Assembly (NCBI GenBank): GCA_905221605.1
Contig: CAJNDS010002413.1
Coordinates: forward strand, 613,042-677,041
Source: Symbiodinium natans
Lineage: Eukaryota > Sar > Dinophyceae > Suessiales > Symbiodiniaceae
Direction of reading: 5' to 3'
Length of the DNA: 64,000 bases
The translations under genes and the position numbers were made by a program. Each line of letters begins with the position of its first letter. Within the stretch, counting starts at the first letter, position 1. Of this stretch, positions 37,601-49,600 are shown in pieces. The notes beneath the pieces are model-generated. The model was not told the DNA's origin and searched no databases. It saw only the letters and a list, made by a program, of their open reading frames with translations.

Positions 37601-40600
37601 CCTGTTTAGGGTTTAGGGTTTAGGGTTTAGGGTGTAGGGTGTAGGGTTTAGGGTTTAGGGTTTAGGGTTTAGGGTTTGGGGTTTGGGGTTTGGGGTTTAG
37701 GGCTACTACCCCCCTCTATATCATCCCCCCCCCGGCTAGGGTCCCGCCTCAAATCACCTCAAGTCGCCTTACGTATCCCTAAATGTTCATTTGGGGGGAG
37801 CCTAGGGGGGAATGTAGGGGAACACCCAAAACCCTAAACCCTAAACCCTAAACCCTAAACCCTAAACCCTAAACCCTAAACCCTAAACCCGTGGAGGATG
37901 GCTCTCTGGTGACTTGGGGCGATCCCGATGCCGGCGCGGACGTTGAGGAGGTGGAGGACCAGATCGGGGTGGTGGAGGAGCTCCAGGCGACCCTTGGGGT
38001 TTGGGGTTTGGGGTTTAGGGCTTAGGGTTTAGGGTTTCGGGTTTAGGGTTTAGGGTTTAGGGTGCAGGGTTTAGGGTTGAATCCCAAGAGCTCCAGGCGA
38101 CCGACAGCGCCTTCGCGGCCCTGCTGCCGGATGGCTCCGTCGTGACCTGGGGCAACCCCAACGAAGGTGGCGACCCTAAACCCTAAACCCTAAACCACCC
38201 TAAACCCTAAACCCCAAACCCTAAACCCGAAACCCGAAACCCTAAACCCTAAACCCTAAGCCCTAAGCCCTAAGCCCTAAACCCTAAGCCCTAAGCCCTA
38301 AGCCCTAAGCCCTAAGCCCCAAGCCCTAAGCCCTAAACCCGAAACCCTAAACCCTAAACCCAACGAAGGTGGCGACAGCCAGGACGTGTCCCGGCAGCTG
38401 CGCAACGTCCGGCACCTCCAGGCCACTGCGACCGCCTTCGCCGCTATCCTTGAGGATGGCTCTGTCGTGACCTGGGGCGAGCCCGATGGTGGTGGCAGCT
38501 GCAGCAAAGAAGCTGGGTAGGCCCTTGGGAAATTTTATTATCCCCTTATTGGCGTTTAAGAGAGTCATATTTAGGGTTTTTTTGCAGAGGCTTCTAACCC
38601 TAAACCCTAAACCCTAAACCCCAAGCTCTAAACCCCAAACCCTAGCCCCTAAACCCTAAACCCTAAATCCCCTTGTTGGGTGTAAGAGGGTCATATTTAG
38701 CAATATCTTTCAGAGGGTTTTCAGTGCCAAGCCTAGGAAGTGCAGGGGCAGCTGCGCGACGTGCAGCAGATACAGGCGACAGGCACGGCCTTTGCCGCTT
38801 GGTAGCCCAGCGATGCCCTGCCCTGCCCTTGTGTTGGAGCTTCCATGCTAGAGCAACCAACCCCACAAGGGTACCCGTACTTATAATATGGCTACCCTAA
38901 ACCCTAAACCCCAAAACCCTAAAACCCTAAACCCTAAAACCCTAAAACCCAAAACCCTAAAACCCTAAACCCTAAACCCTAAAACCCTAAAACCCTAAAA
39001 CCCTAAACCCTAAACCCTAAACCCTAAACCCTAAACCCTAAACCCTAAACCTAAACCCTAAACCCTAAACCCTAAACCTAAACCCTAAACCCTAAACCCT
39101 AAACCCTAAACCCTAAACCCTAAACCCTAAACCCTAAACCCTAAACCCTAAACCCAAACCCTAAACCCTAAACCCCATGGCTCCAAGGCCGCCATCCTCA
39201 GCGATGGCTCCGTGGTGACCTGGGGCAACCCGGAGGAAGGAGGCGACAGCAGCTCCGTACCTTTGGGAATTCTTGGGAATCAGCTTTTTTTATTTTGATT
39301 TTTTCGGTGGTTTAGGGTTTAGGGTTTAGGGTTTAGGGTTTAGGGTTTAGGGGTTAGGGTTTAGGGTCTGTAATTCCGAAGAAACAGCAGCTTCAGTATA
39401 GGTAAAGGAGCTGCTGCAAGCCGTCGGCCGCTGATCCCTCGGAGAAAAATGCGCACCCCCGAGGGTTTAGGGTTTAGGGTTTAGGGTTTAGGGTTTAGGG
39501 TTTAGGGTCCACCAAACTTTCCCGTTAAACAACGCGAAACCCCAGACCCTACTTGGAGGTTCATGGTACTTAGCAACCACATTAGGGCACCTAAGGGCTT
39601 ATAAGTAGGTTACAGCTATAATTGGGTTACAAGTACCATGAACCTCCCAAACCCCTTCTAAACCCCAGACCCCGAACCCTAGACCCTAGGCCTTAAGCCC
39701 TAAAAACCCTTCTATAAACCCTATGAACCCTCGACCCTAATCCCTAAAGCCCCTAAACCCTAAACCCTAAACCCTAAACCCTAAACCCTAAACCCTAAAC
39801 CCTAAACCCTAAACCCTAAACCCTAAACCCTAAACCCTAATCCCTAAACCCTAAACTCAGCGCCCAAGTGCCGGGATCCAAAGATCGGAGGGTCTTTCGG
39901 AGGGACTCTACTTCGAGGTTCATGGAATTTAGAACCCAGTTACGACTGTAAACTTAGCAACCACATTAAGGCACTTAAGGGCTTATAAGTAGGTTACAGC
40001 TATAATTGGGTTATAAGTACCATGAACCTCCCAAACCCCTTCTTATACTTGGATAACCGCAGTCAGGGCACTGAAGGGGCTTATAAGTGGGTTAGAAGTA
40101 CAGCTATTGTTGGGTTATAGGTTATAAGTACCATGAGCCTCCAAGTAGGGGGCTTGAGGCTCAGGGTTTATATAGAAGATAGGATTTAGAGGGAGAGGTC
40201 TAGGGTTTGAGGGTTAGGGTCCTAAACCCTGAGCCCTGAACCCTAAACCCTAAACCCTAAACCCTACACCCTAAACCCTAAACCCTAAACCCTAAACCCT
40301 AAACCCAGGGGGGTTTGGGGTTTAGGTTTTCGGAGATTTCCGCCGGCGCCTGTGAAGCTGAAGCCTTGGAACCCCTGAAACCCTCAAGCGCTCAACCTCT
40401 AAACCCAATATCAGCGTTAGGGTTTAGGGTTTAGGGTTTAGGGTTTAGGGTTTAGGGTTTAGGGTTTAGGGTTTAGGGTTTAGGGTTTAGGGTTTAGGGT
40501 TTAGGGTCTCAAACCCTGGACCCTTAAGCCCCCAAACCCTGAGACCCCCAAACCCTGTGTCACTTCACCCCATAGAAAGCCTAAACCCCTAAACCTTAAA

Positions 40601-43600
40601 CGCTAAACTCCAGGCCCTCAGACCCTAAAACCCCCTAAGCCCTCTCAAAAACCCTCAAACACCCTAAACCCTAAACCCCAAACCCCAAACCCCACACCCC
40701 AAACCCCAAACCCTAAACCCTGTATATACCCTAAACCATAAACCCTCAAGCCCTCGAACCCCCGCTTCGTTGCCAGAACTTCCATGCTGGAGTCGAAGCT
40801 CTCTGCCTCGGAGATCAACGTGGCCGAGCCTCGCCCTGTGGTTCTAAGGGCGTGGGGTTTAGGGTTTTAGGTTTAGGGTTTAGGGTTTCGGGTTTAGGGT
40901 TTCGGGTTTAGGGATTGGGGTTTAGGGTTTAGGGCGTGACCATGTGGTTTTAAGGGCTTTAAGGGTTTAGGGGATTTAGGAGATCTAGGGGTTTAGGGAT
41001 TTGGGGTTTTAGGGATTTAGGGGTTTAGGGTTTAGGGATTTCGGGTTTGAAGGGTTTACCTTATACTAACAGTCCTGAGTGGGGATTCTAATCGGGGAAC
41101 ATCCCAAAGCGTGGGGTTTAGGGCTTTGGGGATTTAGGGTTTAAGGGGTTTAGGAGTTAAGGGGCTTAGGGTTTAGGGATTTAGGGTTTGGGTATCTAGG
41201 GTTAAGGGGCTTAGGGTTTAGGGATTCAGGGTTTTTAGGGATGTAGGGCTTTGGGTTTGGGGCTTCTGGGTCCTCTGAGCAGCCTGGCCGCATCGCAAAC
41301 ATCCTGGCAGCCCCTGCTCACCCCAAAATCCCCCCAAGAAGGTTGGCTGCCAGGCTTGAGGCTGTTGACGGGGCCTTGTTCCGGAAGCTGCGTTCACACA
41401 ACCGTGAGCTGCGCATCCGCCCAGAACGTGCTGGCAGTGGTCCTGCACCCATCGCCCCCGTGCGTTGGAGCGAGCTCGCCAGAAAGCTTGGCAAGCCGAA
41501 GTTGAGGATGGCCTGGCGGGTGACGCTTTCGGGCGCAGTAACATCATCTGCTACGAAGTTTACCTCTTTGAAAACTTGAGTAAATTCTTTTAAATAGTCA
41601 TTACATAAAAACTATGTTTTTTTTCGAAATATCTAGATCACCTGAAGCATCTTTTTGTCTTCTATGCGAGCCACATTTTTCTCATGTAGATGTCCCATTA
41701 CCACTTTATCTTGAGGGGGTTTAGGGGTTCAAGGGTTAGGGGCTTCAGGGTTTTTGGGCTTTGGGCCGCTTAAGGGTTTGGGGTTTCGGCTTGGGCGGTC
41801 CCCAAACCCCCTACACCCCAAACCTCCTAAACCCTAAACCCCAACCCTAGCCCTAAACCCTAAGCCCTAAACCCCAAACCCTAAACCCTAAACCCTAAAC
41901 CCCAAACCCCAAACCCTAAACCCTAACCCCAAACCCGAAACCCCAAACCCCAAATTTTGTCCCTAAACCCTAAACCCGAAACCCTTCAAACGGCATTTCG
42001 TCGCAAGGAATGCCACGGGACGGGCACCGCGCTAGGAGCCGGGGCCTCGGACCTTTCGGCGTTAGGGTTTAGGGCTTAGGGCTTAGGGTCTAGGGTTTAG
42101 GGTTTAGGGTTTAGGGTTTAGGGATGGAGGAGGCTCTCTTTTTTGTTTTGGTGTGTTTTTGGTGTTTCGCGTTTCGGGTTCAGGTCAGGTGCTAGGCTCC
42201 AAGGGAGGCTCCAAAGGTGAAGCAGCTTTAGGCCCTGTGGAGATGTCGCATGCTCGCATGATTGAGATTATAGGGTTTAGGGAACCCTAGACCCAAAGCC
42301 CTCAACCCTAAGCCCTCAACCGTACAACCTTAAGCCCTACACCCTAAACCCTCAACTCTAAGCCCGGAACCTTACGGAGACCCCAAAGCCCTCAACCCTA
42401 AGGATCGTATCTCAGAGGAGCAATCTGAGGAAATGTGTATGTAAGGGTTCCACAATTGAAGGGCCCATAGTAAGGCTTGTACCTAGCCTACGGTTAGAGG
42501 GCCAACCTCGTTTAAGTTAGGGGGTTTGGGCTTTAGGTAGCTTGTGGCTTAGGGCGTTTAGGGAGGGTTTGGGGGTCATTGGGGGTTGTGTGATGACGGT
42601 TCCCTGACGTTCCGGGCCCTCTGGGTTTAGGGCTTAGGGTTTAGGGTTTAGGGTTTAGCGTTTAGGGTTTAGGGTTTAGGGTTTAGGGCTGGCAGCTCGT
42701 CATGGAAGACGACGGCATCCTGAGTGTGTTCATGGACGCAACAACAATCCCTCCCTCAACCCCCAAAACCCAAAAACCCAAAACCCAAAACCCAAAACCC
42801 AAAACCCTAAACCCTAAACCCTAAACCCAAAACCCTAAACCCTAAACCCTGAACCCTACTGTTGTTCAGGGCTGGGGGCGAAAGCCTGAATCCTACGTCC
42901 TCGACCCTACATCTTAAACCTGCCAGGACCCCATCGAGGTCAGTGCCCTGCGGATGGTGATGCAGGACCTTGAACCAATGAACCCTGGAACCTAAACCCT
43001 AAACCCTAAGCCCGAAGCCCTAAGCCCTAAAACTTTCAAGAAGCAGAAGCCCAAGTACCCTCAAGCCCCGCTCAACCCCAGCCGACCTGAAGGTGACGGG
43101 GTGTTCGGGGTGCAGGGTTCTTCTAGGGCTGACGGCTTGAAGTTACTTCTAAACCCTCAACCCAAAACCCAAAACCCCAAACCCTACAGCCAAAACCCTA
43201 AACCCTAAACCCTAAACCCGAAACCCCAAAACCCTAAACCCTAAACCCTAAACCCTAAATATTTATATTTAAACCGTATAACCACTACACCCGAGGATCA
43301 CTTTCGCCCAGGTTTCGGCCAGCTTTTCCTTGAGCCAAAATGGAAAGTCCTTTGCTCTGTGCACCAGAAGCTTCAAGTGGCTTCTGCTCAGCTCGCTGAG
43401 CTTCCTCTGTCGTTGCCGGGAGTGTTTTATTGTATTGGTGGGTTAGTTATACTACGGGCATTATAGGAGGCACTATTTCCACACCCCGGCTTAACTAAGC
43501 AACCAATACACGACAGCCTTGGGATCTTGATGTAAGATCTTGTGACACTCCACAGCGATATGACTCTCTGCCTCAACGTCAGTTGACATAGCACGCGTTC

Positions 43601-46600
43601 TCTCATCATTCGGCGCCAGTCAAGCGTGTCAACACTTGTCACTCTTCCACGCTGTTGGCATAAACAGTTGACATAGCACTCGTTCTCTCATCATTCGGTG
43701 CCAGTCAAGCGTGTCAACACTTGTCACTCTTCCACGCTGTGGGCATAAACAGCTGACATAGCACTCGTTCTCATTCGGTGCCAGTCAAGCGTGTCAACAC
43801 TTGTCACTCTTCCACGCTGTTGGATCTTGTTCCGTGGGCGGCAGAACACCACAGCTAGTCAAGGACAAATTGAGAAAGCAGTTTCTGTGATATCCGCATC
43901 AGCAGAAGCAGCTTCACCATGCAGTATTGGGTGGTCGACTTAGCCAGACCACGCCGATGCCACCACACCAAGTTGGCAACATGTGCGAGTTCCCTTCCAT
44001 GGCAGCAATGGATGGGTTACATTACTTGTTCGTACTAGGGTGAACTCCTACATCAACAAACAAGCACACTTCTTCTAGAAAAGAGCTTATACATAGTAAG
44101 AGAAAACTTGCGACGTAGCTGGGTATAATCAAAGTCTGTTGTTTGTAAGCAGGCCAAAAACATCCCCGTTGTAAGCTCATCTGACAAAACCTTAAACCTT
44201 AACCTACTTTATTAGGGACTGACAGGACAAGACCTCAGCAACAGGAAGAAACCCAACAACGCATGTGCTGCGCTTCATAATGCGCCCGTATCTTCTGAAG
44301 TCCTGAAGTTCCTCCTGTCCCATCGAATCTCAACACGGCGGTCATTGGCAGGCGAAATGAGTCACGCAAGGAGAAAGCCATCACAGCAACTACCAACTCA
44401 CGCTCCTGACGACAAGCTCAAGCACGCAGTCAAGACAACACGCTGCTCACGACAAGCTCAAGCACGACATCAACACAACACACTGCTCACGACAAGCTCA
44501 AGCACGCCGTCAACGCAACACACCGCTCTCGACAAGCTCAAGCGCGCCGTCAACACAACACGCTGCTCACGACAAGCTCAAGCACGCCATCAACACAACA
44601 CGCTGTTCACGACAAGCTCAAGCACGCCGTCAACGCAACACACTGGGCACTGCCGTAAGCAAGGCATTCATGATTGAAGTCTGCAGCTCCACATACCCGC
44701 ACAGGGAACGGAAAAACATGTGCTTACTAGTTGGCAATACCTTCGTACCCATGTCTGCAAGCAGCTGCACACCAGGCTGCCACTTCAAGATGACTTCATT
44801 GTCCGCCAACTTTTGACGGATCATATGGCATTTGATTGAGAAGTGGCGTGATTGGCGTGTCTCACCTTTGCTCAGCAGCACAATCCGAGCAGATTGTGCA
44901 TCAGTGTGCACTTCGGGCGCGGGAACATCCGGACCACAAACATGCACAACCACATCTGTCACACAACTGATTTCAGCAACCATCACCGCGATGGCAGCCA
45001 CCTCTGATTCACACGATGATGTCGCAACGATCTGCTGTACATGCGACCAATGCTTGACAAGGGATCCAAAAGCAAATATATACCCACCGCTAATACTCCT
45101 TCGTTTCAAATACTCAAGCGGAGCCCAAGATGCATCTGTGAAGGCCACAACTGGGACACTGGAGTCTTGAGCGGCAGAAGGGTATCTCAACGCGAGGTGC
45201 TCGCAGGAACGCAGAAAACGGAGGATGGCCCTTAGGGCCTTTTCATGTTTGAAAAGAGGACAGGATTGTCCCGTTGAAAGCAGCATTACAAAGATGGACA
45301 AATCACCCCTAACTTGGGCAAACCAGGCCAGACGACCCAACACAGACCGATACCGAGTAGTCGCTTCGGGGCTCAACTGGACATTGGCAGCAGAGGAGTC
45401 GTCCTCCAGAATCTTGTCGATACCAGGAACACTATCCGAAGCCTTGCTTATCTGGAACGCATCGAAGCATGGTTGCAGATAGTCAGGAGGCATGGACATG
45501 TATATTGCACGGTCTCCAGCAAACCTTTCTAAGACCCTTCCCAAAAAATCAATACGACTAGACCCCAAACTTGACGGCAGCAAGGTCCCCGTGTGCCGAA
45601 CTTTGAGGTGCTTCTGCAATTCTGCAAGAAATGCCAGGCCCGTGGCCTCTTTGGGACAAACAACAAGCAAATCATCTACATATGCTAATAACACTATCCA
45701 CACACCCATGAAGAACCCAGTGTACAAATTGCATTCCAAACTGCCTGCAACTAGACCCAATGCCGTGATCACTCGACACAGCTTGTTTGACCATGCTAAA
45801 CCTGCAACTCTTAACCCGTTTAGGGCCTTATAGAGCAGCATGTGTACTCGCCAGCCATTCTGATAGCAGCATCCAGGCGGCATCTGGACTATCACCCTGT
45901 GCTTCTCATCGAGTTCACTGGCCATGAACGCGGTTGACACATCGGGGCACACCAAACACAAATCAAGAAGAGCTGCGTAAGCTACTAGCGTGCGGAATGT
46001 CTCCAGATGAACAGTGGGGGAGGATATCGCAAGCTGCCTTGCAGTTTGGTCACCCTTCCTGACGATTTCTTTGACGACAAGACGGGATCTTACCTTTTCT
46101 GGGTCTTCACTTGACGGCTTTGGGTTGAGCACCCACCGCGTTGGTATCACTTTGACGCCGTTGCCGCGGTACTCATCCACTTCAGCCTGTGAAAGAGGCT
46201 TTCCTGCACGGAACTCATTTAGAGCATGTAGCTCCACAAGCATGCCCTCAAACGTTTTCGCAGGAGACAACTGCAACCCCGTTCCGTCCGCCACACAATA
46301 CTGTGGCTTAGCAACGAGAATTTGTGAGCCACAAAGCGTAAACTCAACTGACTCAGGCTTAGCAGAAAAGTACAAAGCATAGCAAAACAAAAGCTTCTGC
46401 ACAAACGCTACAGCCGACTGCTCATCTAGGTCTGCTTGACCGAGATTGTAGGCCACAAGGCTGTCAACATCCATGGTGCTCTTGGCCTGTTCTTGGGTGT
46501 CAGTAGGGCTGCAGGGTCGAACCTCTACATCTATCATGTCGCAATCCTCACGCAGCGCAGCGTCCTGAGCTGAGTCGTGCTCGACTGGCGAGGGCGCCAG

Positions 46601-49600
46601 TGGCATGAAAGGGGGAATCTGACTGTTGTCTAAACTTGGCGTGGTCTCTGCGGAAGCGTCGGCGACTACCAAAGGGGGACTCGCGCCTGGAGCCGTTTTG
46701 CCAGTGACACGGTGGGAAGGCCCTACTTCTCTGCTACTAGACGAGGGTGCCGCCGCAGCAGTTGCCATTTCGATATCTGCAGCATCAGCAACCTGTGGGT
46801 TTGGGCCTGTCTTGCCACGAATTCGGAACGCAGGCCCATCCCCTAACGCAGTTTGCTCTGGCAACTGGTGAGCAGGTGGAGACACCACTTGCTCACGTTG
46901 CTGCTCAGGGGCAGAAGGCGTACTTCCTGACAACTCGTTTCCATGGTCCGAATACCACTTTAAGTATCGCGCTTTGCAAGCTTTGCCATGGACGTGACCC
47001 CTAAAGCCTTTGTCGCATGCGATGCAACCCGGAGTCCTACCATGAACCTCAAACCAGGCTGCAGGAGGATTGCCCGACAGCTTGGCAGGCTCGAACACTG
47101 TTTGCTTTGTCTGCGGAAGACTCATCTTGGGGAAGTCACCCGCACCAAAAAGCACAGGCGCTAACTCAGGTTTCAAACGCAGGGGCGCTAGCAGTCTGAT
47201 AGACTTTGCAACAAACACTCGCGGCTCGTCGTTCACAAACGTGGAAACGCGATGACCTAGAGAGTTTAGAGCGTGCCCTAAATAGGCAGCTTCTTCAAAC
47301 CGGGTTTCACGGACCACAGACTCAGGTAGTTCTGCCAGAACTGTGCAGCCAAGCAAGGTGGACTTGGCTTCTGGCAGCCGCTTGCCCATGAGAAGTTCAA
47401 GAGGTGCCATCTTTTGCTCACCCGGAGCGCCGAATCTATTGTAGGTGCAAGAAACATACTGCAACACAACCTCCCAAGCCAAGCTGGTGTCCACAAGCTC
47501 AGTGTGGAAAGTTTGTTTCAGATCATCCTTTAAAACAGCAACTGTTTCCTCGACATACCTAACAAACCTTTCTGCCAGGCCCACCACCTCATGAGCTTGA
47601 GGCGGTGCCTTTCTCACACTTAAACGCGTCCCGGTTTCTACGGACTTCAGCAGATTACCCACGGCAATTTCTGCATCAGTGAAAACTTCAAGCGCGCACT
47701 TGTGACCGACGCCATCTAAGGCAAACTCTGCAAACCACTGCTTCAAGAGAGCTCTAGTGCGGTCAACGTTCTCATGCACAGGCGCACAAGCAAGCATATG
47801 CGTCACAACTTCTACAATGACAAGGGCTTTTCGTTTGGCCGGGCCTATGAAAAGGAAGTCCGCGACCAACGATGCCACTTCTTGCCTCGTGCGACGCCGA
47901 CGATGCTGCTTCACCGCTTTAGCCTTCAAACACTGCATACAAAAAGGGTTGAAAGGAACGTGCCCTCTCATACGGTGAACAAGAGTCTCTTGGCCACTCA
48001 TTTGTCCAACGGAAGTTGAAGGTTCAACAGGAGCTCCACTCTCTGCAAGACCAACACCAGGATCATCACTGCTGGCGTCTGCGCCAACTTCAAGAGAAAC
48101 CTCTCTCTCTTCAGCTTTGCGCTTCACCACGCACAGCTCACTCACCACATTAGTAGGCAAGTGCGAGGGATGAGGTGTTGCATCAGGAAGGTCAGACTGT
48201 ATCCATGGGCACCCTCCCCAAAACACCAAACCACGCACCGACAAGTCAAACTTCTCATGGGCCAAACTCTGCTGCAAGAAACCCAGAGTAAACAACCACC
48301 CACGGTTAGCCAGTTGAACCATGGATAAGATATTGTGCTGCGTCTTGCCTATATAGACCTCTAAGGAAAACTTTTGGATAACATTCGTAGCTCTTTCTGG
48401 GTCACAAGAGCTTTTCACTGGCAAAGCAAGCTCTATTCGGGCCTTGCTGACCATCTGGACTGCACTTCCGTTAGCGGCGGAAAACTGGTCCTCAACCGGC
48501 AACCACTCAAGCACTTTGTAGTGTTTCAAGTTTGCCTCGGCCAGGACACTAACTGCTGCACCTGAGTCCAACAACCACCAAGAAGGCGATTCTACATCCC
48601 AACATAGCTGCGCGAGGAGGGGCAACAGCAACAACGCCACAAACTTCCGCCCTTTGCGCAAACTGCTTCGGAAAAACGCCCACAACGACGCTGAAGCCAA
48701 CATTAGAAGCGCTAGCAACCACACCAAGCACGACAAACAACTCGAACTTGCTGCACGCATCTCTGTGCCTGAGTCACACAAAAGCATGGCCATCGGCAAG
48801 GTGGACCCTTCATCACTGGCCACTCCGGCCTGAAGCTCGTTAAGGGGCCGCTTACCCTTACCCTTGCGCCCTTGTTGGGATTGTCGGGGCACTGAAACGA
48901 CTTGTGTCCGGGCTTGTTACAGCAAAAGCAAACGACATCACTATTCTTGCTGGGGCACTTGTCTGCAAAGTGCCCTTTCTGGTGGCAAATGTAGCAAGTG
49001 CCTCTGGCAGCTTTGCTACTCTCAGCAGACTTCTCTGCGCCAGAACTCGCATCTTGGGCTTTGCCAAGGTGCTTGCCTTGAGCTTTGCCTTTGCCTTTCC
49101 CTTTACCTTTCTGTTTGCCTTTCCCTTTCAACGCACAAACAAACGCTTCATACTCTTCGTCCCACCAGTACAGCCAGGCATCATCACCGCCATCCTCGGC
49201 CTCATCGTTTTGGGCCTCAAGCGCATTGATCATCTGATTTCCTGTGGGGTCAAGCCAGATGCGATTCTGTGCCTCGTACCTAACACAAGCAGCACGCAAG
49301 TCTTCGTAACTATCGCTGGCGGTATGCAGCACAACATACTGCCTACAGCCAGACGGCAAACTGCGCAGCAGCATGAGCGTCTTATCAGCTTCACTGATGT
49401 CTACGCCCAACCTCTCCTGAGCAGGAAGCGTCGCAACAAGCTTGGCAAACTTACAAACTGCCACATCTACCATCCGCACAATCTCTGATATATGGGTGGA
49501 TTTGCACTCCTGATTGACAGTTTGGTTCTTAAAGAACAGTGCTTCTGCTCTGCTCTTCAAAGCAAACTCACGCGCAAGCAGCCTCAACACCTCATACCCA

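Larger units (their letters stand above)
37302..39401. repeat. RCC1-like gene introns 13-19, short and nearly pure telomeric repeat
   Basis: Introns of 186, 346, 110, 202, 234, 391 and 145 bp. Most are a single array: CCCTAAA (37,318-37,453; 37,828-37,890; 38,172-38,358; 38,890-39,173) or TTTAGGG (37,603-37,700; 37,996-38,080; 39,308-39,368). Confidence 0.87.
39435..42007. repeat. Rest of the 24-kb KS intron after the RCC1-like gene
   Basis: TTTAGGG 39,464-39,508; three foldback A copies 39,550-40,147; CCCTAAA 39,750-39,855; TTTAGGG 40,418-40,506; foldback B 41,058-41,105. Unique islands: 40,775-40,850 (SMLESKLSASEINVAEPRPV); 41,265-41,545 (GC-rich, open on both strands, unassigned); and 41,575-41,720 (AT-rich, unassigned). 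Confidence 0.78.

Noticed and set aside
1-43258. Chromosome end or true telomere
   Set aside because: Arrays occur in both orientations, are interrupted by phased exons throughout, and no array runs off either window end; these are interstitial telomere-type repeats.
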